Shown here piece after piece: positions 17,062 to 25,984 of a stretch of 64,000 nucleotides of DNA (positions are counted from its first letter, which is position 1; every line of letters starts with the position of its first letter). The stretch spans positions 186,001 through 250,000 of the forward strand of contig NZ_CANLOZ010000007.1 of assembly GCF_947492965.1 (NCBI RefSeq). Direction: 5' to 3'. Below the pieces are notes generated by a model, which saw nothing but the letters and a program-made list of their open reading frames with translations, had not been told where the DNA came from and did not search any database. A program made the translations under genes and the position numbers. The DNA comes from an uncultured Aquimarina sp. (GTDB lineage Bacteria > Bacteroidota > Bacteroidia > Flavobacteriales > Flavobacteriaceae).

Positions 17062-17367
17062 ATGTATGATATGAACCACCTAAAAAAATTAGGTACATTA
17101 GGGAAGAATGCATCAGAAGCTATGAAAGCTTTTCAGGCTTTTGACAGCATTGCATTACAAGAAGGAGCAATTCCAATGAAATATAAAGAACTCATGGCAG
17201 TTGCTGTAGCGCTTACTACACAATGCCCATATTGTTTAGAAATTCATAAAAAGAATGCTATTAAGGCAGGTGCCACGCAGGAAGAATTGGCGGAAGCGAC
17301 TTTTATTTCTGCTGCATTACGAGCAGGAGCCGCAGTTGTTCACGGCACACATTTAATGGATAATTAA
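17062..17367 (+). CDS. Carboxymuconolactone decarboxylase/AhpD-like protein
   Basis: 101 aa. The core 'IPMKYKELMAVAVALTTQCPYCLEIHKKNAIKAGATQEELAEATFISAALRAGAAVVHG' is the CMD/AhpD domain, with the redox pair Cys55-x-x-Cys58 and His62 arranged as in AhpD alkylhydroperoxidase-type proteins. This suggests a thiol peroxidase or reductase role rather than lactone decarboxylation, whose enzymes lack the CxxC. The start ATG at 17062 gives the usual short N-terminus. It is co-transcribed with the SDR (18-base gap) under the TetR operator, and ends before a strong terminator. Confidence 0.9.
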   Translation: MYDMNHLKKLGTLGKNASEAMKAFQAFDSIALQEGAIPMKYKELMAVAVALTTQCPYCLEIHKKNAIKAGATQEELAEATFISAALRAGAAVVHGTHLMDN

Positions 17368-17388
17368 ACTCATAATTAGATTTTAGTA

Positions 17389-17416
17389 GTAAAACTCCTA
17401 TTTTTAGGAGTTTTAC
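17389..17416 (+). terminator. Rho-independent terminator of the SDR-AhpD operon
   Basis: A 12-bp perfect stem (GTAAAACTCCTA / TAGGAGTTTTAC) with a TTTT loop, followed by TCTTTT. It lies 21 bases after the AhpD-like stop. Confidence 0.8.
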
Positions 17417-17438
17417 TCTTTTACTTTTACACCACAAA

Positions 17439-18488
17439 ATGAAAACAGAAGTACTTATCATAGGTGCTGGACTCACCGGTTTATTATTAGCTTACAGGTT
17501 AAAAAACATTGGTGTTCCTGTTAAGGTTTTAGAAGCCAATCATAGAGTTGGAGGAAGAATACTAACTATAAACTCTGCAAAAAACACTCCAATAGAAATG
17601 GGTGCCACTTGGTTCGGAAACCACCATCAAAGACTACTACAATTATTAGAAGAATTGGAAATACCAATTTTTGAGCAATTTATGGAAGGAATTGCTCTTT
17701 TTGAACCGCTTTCTACAGCTCCTCCACAAAAAATTCAATTACCTACGAATCAACAACCCAGTTATAGAATTCAGCATGGAACTAGCACTATTATTCATAA
17801 ACTCTCATCTTTTCTGGACAACACAGAATTACTTGTTAACGAGAAAGTAACAAACATCGAATATGAGCATAATAAGTTCTCTATAAAAACAGAACGCAAC
17901 ACCTATTTCTGCGATAAAGTTGTCTCTACACTCCCGCCAAGGCTTCTAGCAAATTCAATTGAAATACATCCGCCACTACCAATAGAGCTGTACACTATCG
18001 CAAACAAAACTCACACATGGATGGGAGAATCTATTAAATTTGGGATTTCATACACAAAGCCATTTTGGAAAGAAAAAAAATATTCTGGTACTGTTTTTAG
18101 CAATGTTGGCCCCATTACAGAACTATATGACCACTCTAATGTAGAAAATGATCGTTTTGCTTTAAAAGGATTCTTGCTAAATGAGATGTGCAAATATTCA
18201 AAAGAGGAGAGAATTTCTAAAGTATTTAACCAATTACAAAAATTATTCGGAGATGATGCGTTGAATTACTTATCATATGAAGATATGTTATGGAGAAATG
18301 AGATTTATACATTTTTTCCTTCATCAGATTTTATTTTTCCACACCAAAATAATGGACATTCATATTATCAACAAGGATATTTAAATAACTGTTTATTCAT
18401 CGGAGGAACAGAAACGTCTCCAATACATGGAGGATATATGGAAGGTGCAGTTCATAGTGCCGAATCTATTTACAAACAATTAATTTGA
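17439..18488 (+). CDS. FAD-dependent amine oxidase-like flavoprotein
   Basis: 349 aa. The N-terminal dinucleotide-binding fold 'VLIIGAGLTGLLLAYRLKNIGVPVKVLEANHRVGGRI' carries GxGxxG and the trailing acidic residue of the amine oxidase family. 'PIEMGATWFG' is the second conserved block, 'DKVVSTLPPRLL' the middle one, and 'LFIGGTETSPIHGGYMEGAVHSAESIYKQL' the C-terminal FAD motif. This is monoamine oxidase-like, shorter than the usual 450 aa. It could oxidise an amine or act on another electron-rich substrate. It begins 22 bases after the terminator at 17389-17416, so it may have its own promoter. Confidence 0.85.
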   Translation: MKTEVLIIGAGLTGLLLAYRLKNIGVPVKVLEANHRVGGRILTINSAKNTPIEMGATWFGNHHQRLLQLLEELEIPIFEQFMEGIALFEPLSTAPPQKIQLPTNQQPSYRIQHGTSTIIHKLSSFLDNTELLVNEKVTNIEYEHNKFSIKTERNTYFCDKVVSTLPPRLLANSIEIHPPLPIELYTIANKTHTWMGESIKFGISYTKPFWKEKKYSGTVFSNVGPITELYDHSNVENDRFALKGFLLNEMCKYSKEERISKVFNQLQKLFGDDALNYLSYEDMLWRNEIYTFFPSSDFIFPHQNNGHSYYQQGYLNNCLFIGGTETSPIHGGYMEGAVHSAESIYKQLI

Positions 18489-18593
18489 ATTCCATACCTT
18501 TAGGAAATAAAATCCAAAGAATTTAATTTATATCAATTGAATAATTCTACAATGATTCCATCTCATCAGTAAAACCATAAATATCCATAATAG

Positions 18594-19979
18594 ATGAAAA
18601 CTAAAATATTATTTACTCTTATTACCACATTCTTACTAGCTTCTTGTTCAAAAGAAAAAACTACACCTATAGAATATGTCATTTTTTCAGGAAAAGTAGT
18701 TAATAAAAATGCAGATAAACTTTCGGTTCGAGGAAATGATTTCACTAAAAAAATAGACATCCAAGAGGACGGAACTTTTATGGATACCTTGGATATTACT
18801 AAAAATGGATACTATCGCTTTTCTATTGGTTCAGAATCATCTGAAATTTATCTAAAAAAAGGAGAAGACCTTACTTTATCTATTGATACAAAGGAATTTG
18901 ATGAATCCATACAATACACAGGAAAAGCCGCTAATGTTAATAGTTATCTTGCTACCAAATATCTTGTAAAAGAAAAATTTGAAGAAACTGAAGGTCAAAG
19001 AGATACTTTAAACAATTCAAATCCCGTCGATTTTAAACAAAAAATTCTTTCTCATAAAAATGAGCTTTCTGGCTTACTTACTAATAGTAAAATAAATGAT
19101 ACCGCTTTTATTAGTGAGCAACAAAAATATAATCATTATGATTATTTATTTCACATCAATTTTTACCTGTATTATAATCCATCAACACTAAGCAAATCAG
19201 ATTCAATAACTACTAATTCTTTAGAAAAAGAATTAAATAGTATTGATCTCACCAATGAAAGTGATTTTAAAACTTCAAATGCATACAGATTTCTAGTTTC
19301 TTCCAATTATGGTAGAGAAAAAAGAAAACAATCTTTTAAAGACAGTATCCCTTATTATGATGCTTTTATTGATGGTTTATCTGATGTTAAAAACGACTAT
19401 ATAAGAAATAGTCTTATGGATGAAATGACATGGTATATCTCAGCAGGAAATCCAGAGTCTGAAAAAATATACAAGGCTTTAATGGCAAAGTCAACTGACA
19501 CAGCTTTTCAAAGAAGAATTACAGAAAGTTTTAATAAAATCAAGTTGCTAACAAAAGGAAATGACTCTCCTACTTTCGATTATGAAAACTACAACGGTGG
19601 TTCTACAAAACTTGCAGACTTAAAAGATCATTATGTATATATCGATGTATGGGCAACTTGGTGTAAACCCTGTATAGCAGAAATACCCTCATTAAAAAAA
19701 CTTGAAAAAGAGTATGATGAGAAAATCAAGTTTGTTAGTATTTCTGTAGACAACAAACGAGATCATGATGCTTGGAAGACTATGATAAAAGAAAAAGAAC
19801 TTTCAGGAATTCAACTATTTGCTGATAATAGTTGGAGTTCGAAGTTTATCAGAGACTATGATGTCCAAGGTATTCCAAGATTTATTCTTATTGACAAAGA
19901 AGGTAAAATTGTAAATGCGGATGCTCCAAGGCCTTCAGACCCTAGATTGGTTACGCTTTTTAAGGAATTAAATTTATGA
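18594..19979 (+). CDS. TlpA-like thioredoxin-fold lipoprotein
   Basis: 461 aa. The lipoprotein signal is MKTKILFTLITTFLLASC (lipobox LASC). The N-terminal part (20-130) resembles the DUF4369/beta-rich domain of Bacteroidota disulfide proteins ('VIFSGKVVNKNADKLSVRGNDFTKKIDIQEDGTFMDTL'), followed by a helical linker. The C-terminal thioredoxin domain (about 320-461) has the active site Trp356-Cys357-Lys358-Pro359-Cys360 and 'QGIPRFILIDKEGKI' with the cis-Pro. Such proteins act at the periplasmic face, reducing or isomerising disulfides, for instance in cytochrome c maturation; the partner is unknown. It is monocistronic and ends at the bidirectional terminator at 20004. Confidence 0.9.
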   Translation: MKTKILFTLITTFLLASCSKEKTTPIEYVIFSGKVVNKNADKLSVRGNDFTKKIDIQEDGTFMDTLDITKNGYYRFSIGSESSEIYLKKGEDLTLSIDTKEFDESIQYTGKAANVNSYLATKYLVKEKFEETEGQRDTLNNSNPVDFKQKILSHKNELSGLLTNSKINDTAFISEQQKYNHYDYLFHINFYLYYNPSTLSKSDSITTNSLEKELNSIDLTNESDFKTSNAYRFLVSSNYGREKRKQSFKDSIPYYDAFIDGLSDVKNDYIRNSLMDEMTWYISAGNPESEKIYKALMAKSTDTAFQRRITESFNKIKLLTKGNDSPTFDYENYNGGSTKLADLKDHYVYIDVWATWCKPCIAEIPSLKKLEKEYDEKIKFVSISVDNKRDHDAWKTMIKEKELSGIQLFADNSWSSKFIRDYDVQGIPRFILIDKEGKIVNADAPRPSDPRLVTLFKELNL

Positions 19980-20003
19980 TAAATACACACTATTCTAAAA
20001 AAC

Positions 20004-20036
20004 AAACCCCTTATTATCAAACATAATAAGGGGTTT
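20004..20036. terminator. Bidirectional terminator between convergent genes
   Basis: A 14-bp stem, 20004-20017 with 20023-20036, loop CAAAC, T-rich on the right and A-rich on the left. It lies between the convergent stops of the TlpA-like (19979) and PafA-like (20049) genes. Confidence 0.85.
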
Positions 20037-20048
20037 TAGTAGTATTTC

Positions 20049-21719
20049 TTATTTTTCATCCAGTACAAAAGACAATACATCTCCAGTAGCTCCATTAGGA
20101 AAAGTAATGCCTAACAAAGCGGAAATGGTGGGTGCTATATCTGGAATAGTCGTTTTTTGCGTAGTGCTTCCTTGTTTAATTCCTTTTCCCATAAATAATA
20201 ATGGTGCATGTGTATCATAGTTTAGGCCACTTCCATGGGTAGAACCTGTTCTAGAATATGCAATCGTAGAAGGATTCAACACATATACTACATCACCACT
20301 TCTCTTCTGGTTATATCCCTTTTGAATCAGTGCAGCAATACCTTCGGTAAATGTTCCTGTTTGCAATTGCTCTCTAGTAAAGACCTTATCAATCTGATCA
20401 TACTGTAATATATGATGCGCTACTGCTTTTTGTAATTCCTGTGCATCAATATTGTTTTTCTCTAACACATCATACGCAAAAAATACCTGATCATTAGCTA
20501 CTTTCTCTATTAACCCTTTTACTTTAAAGGTTTTCTTGGTGAATTCCATAATACTGGTTGCTATTTCAACCATATCAAAATAACCAGAAGGTATATTTAC
20601 TTTTTGTAGATATGAAGGTACATGCACAGCACCATGATCTGCGGTTAAGAAAACCGTGTAGTTTCCTTTTCCAACTTTAGCATCCAATGTTGTAAAAAAG
20701 CGCTCTAAATCTTTGTCTAATCGCAAGTACGTGTCTTGAATCTCCTTAGAATTTACTCCAAAATTATGCCCAACATAATCTGTGCTAGAAAAACTAAGCG
20801 TAAGTACATCTGTAATATTATCAGCTCCCAGCGACTCTCCATCCAACGCGGCAATTGCAAAATCTGTCGTTAGGCTATTTCCAAATGCAGATCCTTTGAT
20901 AATATCATACCCTGCATTTTGATCTTTAAGTTGTGCTAAATCATAAGGAAACGTGGCTTTTTCTTTTCCTTTAAAACCTCTTTCAAAATCATTTTCATCA
21001 TCACCGCTTTCTTCATAAGTTGAAATATCGTACAAAGTATTCCATTCCTTTAAGTAAGATGCTGCGACATCTGAATTATTAAATTTTTCTACCCATTCTG
21101 GTAGGTCATCTCTATAATATGTGCTCGTAATCCATTTTCCTTCATCCTTTCCTCTAAACCAATACGCACCATTTGCTGAATGACCCGCTGGTAAAATTGC
21201 TCCTCGATCTTTTATGGCAATACCAATACTTTTTCCTTTTAGTTGGGTATGTAACCTGTTTTGATCTGCAAATGTGGTAGTTTTCATTCTACGAGGAGAC
21301 ATCCTTTCCAACTCACTATCCGAACCTACCGCTCTTACCAAAGAATCACTTGCGCAATACACCATCGCTTTTCCAAATTTATCATACCAATTATTGGAAA
21401 TAATACCATGATTTTGCGGAGTAGTACCTGTAAATACCGAAGCATGTCCAGGACCTGTATACGTAGGAATATAATTAAAATGATTATTTTTACAATTAAA
21501 TCCTTCTTTCACCATTCTTTTAAAACCTCCTTCTCCAAAGCGATCATAAAATCGAGTTAAATAATCATATCGCATTTGATCTACAACAATACCAACGACC
21601 AATTTTGGACGTACAGAAATTGCTTGATCAGAATTAACAGCTACCACATTCGTTTCTTTTGTGTTGCATTGAATGGTGATAACTAACAAAATTATACCTA
21701 AAAAAATCTTCCTTATCAT
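20049..21719 (-). CDS. PafA-type alkaline phosphatase, lipoprotein
   Basis: 556 aa from ATG at 21719, chosen because it gives a lipoprotein signal (MIRKIFLGIILLVITIQC, lipobox TIQC); the longer frame starts with 13 charged residues. It belongs to the type I phosphodiesterase/NPP superfamily: Asp47 (VVDQMR) as metal ligand, 'PTYTGPGHAS' with the nucleophile Thr88, and 'TADHGAVHVPSY' for metal binding. The 'IKDRGAILPAGH' segment carries the Lys-x-Arg pair seen in the PafA phosphate-monoesterase branch. It probably releases phosphate from organophosphates at the cell surface or periplasm. It is monocistronic, and divergent from the mlaE-like gene across 115 bases. Confidence 0.9.
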   Translation of the reverse strand: MIRKIFLGIILLVITIQCNTKETNVVAVNSDQAISVRPKLVVGIVVDQMRYDYLTRFYDRFGEGGFKRMVKEGFNCKNNHFNYIPTYTGPGHASVFTGTTPQNHGIISNNWYDKFGKAMVYCASDSLVRAVGSDSELERMSPRRMKTTTFADQNRLHTQLKGKSIGIAIKDRGAILPAGHSANGAYWFRGKDEGKWITSTYYRDDLPEWVEKFNNSDVAASYLKEWNTLYDISTYEESGDDENDFERGFKGKEKATFPYDLAQLKDQNAGYDIIKGSAFGNSLTTDFAIAALDGESLGADNITDVLTLSFSSTDYVGHNFGVNSKEIQDTYLRLDKDLERFFTTLDAKVGKGNYTVFLTADHGAVHVPSYLQKVNIPSGYFDMVEIATSIMEFTKKTFKVKGLIEKVANDQVFFAYDVLEKNNIDAQELQKAVAHHILQYDQIDKVFTREQLQTGTFTEGIAALIQKGYNQKRSGDVVYVLNPSTIAYSRTGSTHGSGLNYDTHAPLLFMGKGIKQGSTTQKTTIPDIAPTISALLGITFPNGATGDVLSFVLDEK

Positions 21720-21834
21720 TTCTTGTTCTCGTTTGGATGACAAAAATACCATATCCACAAAAGTAAAACTTTAATAGAAGGTTAAATGCTGTCGATATTT
21801 TTTTTTCTATTTTAGCCCTTCTAACGAAGAGTTT

Positions 21835-22572
21835 ATGTTTTATCTCGACGATATAGGTCGCTATTTTTTAATGTTAAGAGGTGTTTTTAGTCGAATGACT
21901 AAAGGGTCTGTACTTAAAAATTTGATTTTCAAAGAAATTAATGACCTTATTCTTGGGTCTTTAGGAATTACAGTGTTTTTAGCATTCTTTATCGGAGCGG
22001 TAGTTGCGATTCAAACTGCACTAAATCTTACCAATCCTTTGATTCCGAAACAGCTCATTGGTTTTGCATCTAGACAATCGGTAATACTGGAATTTGCTCC
22101 TACTTTTTTATCCGTGATTATGGCTGGTAAAGTGGGTTCATATATCACTTCTAGCATTGGTACTATGAGAGTTACCGAACAAATTGACGCTTTGGAGGTA
22201 ATGGGAATTAATTCTCTAAACTACTTAGTTTTCCCAAAGGTTATCGCGATGTTTATGTACCCATTTGTAATTGCCATTGCTATGTTTGTCGGGATATTCG
22301 GAGCGTATATCGCAGGTGTTTATGGAGGTTTTGTATCTGGTACCGAATTTTTAGCAGGACTTAGAGAAGAGTTCATTCCATATCATTTGGTATATGCTTT
22401 TATAAAAACAACCATTTTTGCTTTCTTATTAGCAACGATTCCTTCTTTTCATGGATATTATATGAAAGGTGGTGCCTTAGGTGTGGGAAAAGCCAGTACA
22501 TCCGCATTCGTATGGACAACAGTAGTAATTATTATCGCTAATTATGTACTAACTCAATTATTATTAAGCTAA
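21835..22572 (+). CDS. MlaE-family ABC transporter permease
   Basis: 245 aa, a member of the MlaE/YrbE permease family: 'FFIGAVVAIQTALNL' and 'QSVILEFAPTFLSVIMAGKVGSYITSSIGTMRVTEQIDALEVMGINSLNYLVFPKVIA' are the family hallmark, with five hydrophobic segments. It should form the inner-membrane part of a phospholipid-trafficking system maintaining the outer membrane. Its stop overlaps the ATPase start by one base (TAATG), so they are translationally coupled. No MlaD substrate-binding gene is present in the window. Start at the first ATG, 21835. Confidence 0.93.
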   Translation: MFYLDDIGRYFLMLRGVFSRMTKGSVLKNLIFKEINDLILGSLGITVFLAFFIGAVVAIQTALNLTNPLIPKQLIGFASRQSVILEFAPTFLSVIMAGKVGSYITSSIGTMRVTEQIDALEVMGINSLNYLVFPKVIAMFMYPFVIAIAMFVGIFGAYIAGVYGGFVSGTEFLAGLREEFIPYHLVYAFIKTTIFAFLLATIPSFHGYYMKGGALGVGKASTSAFVWTTVVIIIANYVLTQLLLS

Positions 22573-23336
22573 TGATAGAAGTAAAAGACATACATAAAGG
22601 GTTTAATGGAGAAGAAATTTTAAAAGGAATTACTACTACCTTCGAACGAGGAAAAACCAATCTCATTATTGGTACTAGTGGAAGTGGTAAAACAGTTTTC
22701 TTAAAATGCATGCTTGGTTTGTTTACTCCAGAGCAAGGAAGCATTTGTTATGATGGCGCAACTTATTCTGAGTTAAACGAGCAACAGCAAAGAGATCTGA
22801 GAGAGCAAATGGGAATGGTTTTTCAGGGGAGTGCATTATTTGATTCTATGACGGTAGAAGAAAATGTAATGTTTCCTTTGATGATGTTTACAAAACAAAA
22901 AAAGGAAGAAATGCTGGTACGTGTAAACGAGGTATTAGCACGTGTAAATCTAGAAAATGCGAATAACAAACTTCCTTCGGAAATTAGTGGTGGTATGCAG
23001 AAACGTGTTGCGATTGCAAGAGCGATTGTAACTAGACCAAAATACTTATTTTGCGATGAGCCAAACTCTGGCCTGGATCCTAGAACAGCAATCGTTATTG
23101 ACAACCTCATCAAGGAGATTACTGAAGAAAATGACATTACTACCATCATTAATACACATGATATGAATTCTGTGATGGAAATTGGAGAAAAGATTGTCTT
23201 CCTACGATATGGTCATTTAGAATGGGAAGGTGATAAAAGTCAAATTTTCCGAACGGATAACGAAGCCGTTACCGAGTTTGTATACTCTTCTAACCTATTC
23301 AAAAAAGTTAGAGACGCACAATTAAAAGGATTGTAA
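22572..23336 (+). CDS. MlaF-like ABC transporter ATPase
   Basis: 254 aa. Complete ATPase motifs: Walker A GTSGSGKT, Q-loop 'MGMVFQGSALFDSMTVEENVMFPL', signature 'EISGGMQKRVAIARAI', Walker B 'YLFCDEPNSGLDP', H-loop 'TIINTHD'. The 'SGGMQKR' signature and 'FQGSALFDS' are characteristic of MlaF rather than generic uptake ATPases. It powers the adjacent permease for phospholipid transport across the envelope, with the MlaD-type partner elsewhere. It ends 78 bases before the convergent DoxX-like gene. Confidence 0.93.
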   Translation: MIEVKDIHKGFNGEEILKGITTTFERGKTNLIIGTSGSGKTVFLKCMLGLFTPEQGSICYDGATYSELNEQQQRDLREQMGMVFQGSALFDSMTVEENVMFPLMMFTKQKKEEMLVRVNEVLARVNLENANNKLPSEISGGMQKRVAIARAIVTRPKYLFCDEPNSGLDPRTAIVIDNLIKEITEENDITTIINTHDMNSVMEIGEKIVFLRYGHLEWEGDKSQIFRTDNEAVTEFVYSSNLFKKVRDAQLKGL

Positions 23337-23414
23337 CAACAACTCAAATAAGAGTTACTCTCGTTTACTTTGCTAATAACAACTCTTTAAAGTGTCGATT
23401 TTAAAAACTAAAAT

Positions 23415-23771
23415 TTATATTTTTAGAATTTTATGCAAATACATATGAGAAAGTATCAGCAACCCAATAAAAACTATATTTATTAACGAGATGAATATAG
23501 AGTCTTTATGAGCAATATGTGCAACGATTGCGGTTATAAAGAATAATCCAATACCTGCATATGCCCATTCCTTTATCTGAAGCGGAACTTGTGGAATTAT
23601 TAATATAAGGATTGCTAGTATCTTAAGTATCGCTAATTGTATTCTGAAAAAATCTGGGAATCCCAACTCTTTAACACCATCAATGGTAGCTTTGCTAAAC
23701 ATATAAGAATATGAACTCCACAATAAAAACAGAGCAATTAGCGAAGTAGATATCCAGTATATTAATTTCAT
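23415..23771 (-). CDS. DoxX-like integral membrane protein
   Basis: 118 aa with four hydrophobic helices: 'MKLIYWISTSLIALFLLWSSYSYMF', 'FFRIQLAILKILAILILIIPQVPLQIKEWAYAGIGLFFITAIVAHIAH', 'IFISLINIVFIGLLILSHMYLHK'. The 'ELGFPDFFRIQLAILKILAILILIIPQ' pattern matches the DoxX-like (DoxX_2) family. Function is not established in this branch; some DoxX proteins accompany quinone/thiosulfate oxidation, but no such enzymes are nearby. It lies 35 bases downstream of the M1 peptidase gene and may be its last co-transcribed neighbour. Confidence 0.75.
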   Translation of the reverse strand: MKLIYWISTSLIALFLLWSSYSYMFSKATIDGVKELGFPDFFRIQLAILKILAILILIIPQVPLQIKEWAYAGIGLFFITAIVAHIAHKDSIFISLINIVFIGLLILSHMYLHKILKI

Positions 23772-23806
23772 CCGATTTTTAGATTTTCAGAAAACAAGCA
23801 ATTATA

Positions 23807-25945
23807 TCATTTCTTAATTCCTTTAAGCTTTAAATTATATTTTGGATACTCAAGTTCAATTTCGTCCCTACCTGATACATCCTCTAGATATTTTAAAACT
23901 CCTGTTTTGTCCGAAGTATTAAAATTAACTGAATCTTTAGGAATAAGAATTGTATTTAGCCATACCCAAGAATTCGAATAAATAACTAAAGCCTCATTTT
24001 CTTTTGCAATGCTCAATTCTATATTATAATCTTCTACATAATAATTACCAACGATTGAACTCTTTACTCCCTTTTCTTCATAACTATCTTTTAAAGGAGG
24101 GAAAAAATTATCTGTTTCATTAAAATCAGGAAAATCTGAATTCAAAACTATTGATTCTACTTGGTCATGATTTGGAATTGGAATAGCATAGGTTCTATTA
24201 TCATTTTTCCAGACAGAAAAATCTATAATTTTAGAGTAGCTTTTTTTTGAATTTTTATAGACTACGTCAATACTTATTGGTATTGGTTTATATCCTACTT
24301 TCTCTACAATTAATTTTCCTTCATCAAATGATTTGATTCCTACATCAGGATATCCCATTTCAAAATACCAAGGTTTCCAGAAAAAACTTAAATCCTCTCC
24401 ACTAACATTTTCAAATGTATTAAAGAAATCATATGGTGTTGGTGACTTCTTTGCCCATCTCTTTACATAAGAATTAAAACATTTGAAAAACTTTTCTTCT
24501 CCTAAATATTGATATAGCAAAGCGTAAGTAAGCGAAGGCAAACTATAGGCTTGATATCCGTAACTATCACCAGTGTATTGAGAAGACGTTACCGTTGGTA
24601 AATCTCCAATAGTACCTAAGGTACCCTGTGTCACTAATTTAAAACGAGAGTAAAAAGAATTAGATTTATCTTCATTGAAGAATTTATGAATCACTAAATT
24701 CTCCATAAAGTCCGCCCAACCTTCATCCATCCATGCAAATCGTCTCTCGTTTATTCTAACATACATTGGAAAATACATATGAAACAACTCATGAACAGTA
24801 ACCGGCACCCCAGAACCACCATTATTAGCCATCATCGGAAATTCCATACCACTTCCAGAATATCTAAGACCGATGAATGTTGAAAAAACAGGATAAGGAT
24901 AAGGAATACCAGGAACATCTTCAGAAAAGTGCTTCATTGCCTTTTGCTGAATAGAAGTGAGTTTCTTGTGTTTTTCAACCTCATCTTTAGGAAACGCAGA
25001 ATTAATTAGTATATCTTTCCCAGCAACATTTACCGAAGCTGCATGCCATAAATAATGATCACTCATCGCAAAAGCAAAGTCTGTAACTTCCTTTGCTGTA
25101 AAATTCCAAGTATTATATTTTAGTTTTAATCCTTCTAGATCTTTCTCATTAACAACCTCTATTACCTCTTTAGATTCTTTTGCTTTTAAAAATTTTTTGT
25201 AAATATTGTTAGGCAATACCTTTTCACCATTCTCTAACGTACCAGTAGCCCAAACTAGAAAATTATCTGGAACAGTAATATTTACATCAAAATCAGATAG
25301 GTTGTTATAAAATTCAGTATCTAAAGTATAATCTAGCCTATCCCAACCAAAAATATCATCATAAACGGATACTTGTGGATACCAATATCCTACAAAAAAA
25401 GAAGTATCATCTTTTGCTCCTGTTCTATCAAGAGTTAACGTAACTTTTTGTTGCCATTCAAATTCCAGCTTTAAATCTTGACCTGACTTTAAAGGTTCTC
25501 TTAGTCTAACAGTCAAATTGGTGCCATATCTTTTGATATTATCACTATTAGCAAGATCATAATTAACTCCATCAACGATAATCGTTTTCAGTTCTACACC
25601 TTCTCCTATATCTTTCGGGTTTACACGTGAATCTCTTTTATTTCCTTTTTTAAATACATCATAATATAAACGTATAACCATTTCAGATAATTCATCAGGG
25701 CTATTATTGGTAAAATTCACAATTTCATTCCCTTCCACTATTCTTGTCTCTGGAAATACCCTAACGTTTATTTTATAATCAACAGAATTTTGCCAATATT
25801 TTTTTCCGGGTTTACCATCAACAGATCTCGTCTGATTTTTATAAGCTTTTTGTATTTCCCTCGGTATATGTAAATTACTTTGAGAATAGACTATTGAAAT
25901 CGTACATAAAGTAAGTAAGACACTTATTATTTTAGGTCTAATCAT
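23807..25945 (-). CDS. M1 family zinc metallopeptidase
   Basis: 712 aa with a Sec signal peptide (MIRPKIISVLLTLCTISIVYS). An N-terminal beta-sandwich domain (about 50-270) is followed by the gluzincin catalytic domain. HELFH is at His385-His389 and the third zinc ligand Glu408 (WMDEGWAD) lies 18 residues on, the classical M1 spacing. 'GSGMEFPMMANNGG' replaces the GAMEN exopeptidase motif with a related sequence, so the peptide specificity is uncertain. The C-terminal half is helical plus a beta-domain. It probably cleaves peptides in the periplasm. It is in a minus-strand series with the DUF389 gene (39-base gap upstream). Confidence 0.9.
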   Translation of the reverse strand: MIRPKIISVLLTLCTISIVYSQSNLHIPREIQKAYKNQTRSVDGKPGKKYWQNSVDYKINVRVFPETRIVEGNEIVNFTNNSPDELSEMVIRLYYDVFKKGNKRDSRVNPKDIGEGVELKTIIVDGVNYDLANSDNIKRYGTNLTVRLREPLKSGQDLKLEFEWQQKVTLTLDRTGAKDDTSFFVGYWYPQVSVYDDIFGWDRLDYTLDTEFYNNLSDFDVNITVPDNFLVWATGTLENGEKVLPNNIYKKFLKAKESKEVIEVVNEKDLEGLKLKYNTWNFTAKEVTDFAFAMSDHYLWHAASVNVAGKDILINSAFPKDEVEKHKKLTSIQQKAMKHFSEDVPGIPYPYPVFSTFIGLRYSGSGMEFPMMANNGGSGVPVTVHELFHMYFPMYVRINERRFAWMDEGWADFMENLVIHKFFNEDKSNSFYSRFKLVTQGTLGTIGDLPTVTSSQYTGDSYGYQAYSLPSLTYALLYQYLGEEKFFKCFNSYVKRWAKKSPTPYDFFNTFENVSGEDLSFFWKPWYFEMGYPDVGIKSFDEGKLIVEKVGYKPIPISIDVVYKNSKKSYSKIIDFSVWKNDNRTYAIPIPNHDQVESIVLNSDFPDFNETDNFFPPLKDSYEEKGVKSSIVGNYYVEDYNIELSIAKENEALVIYSNSWVWLNTILIPKDSVNFNTSDKTGVLKYLEDVSGRDEIELEYPKYNLKLKGIKK

Positions 25946-25984
25946 TTTGAAAGCTTAAACTTATTATTTCTAAAATCGACAATA

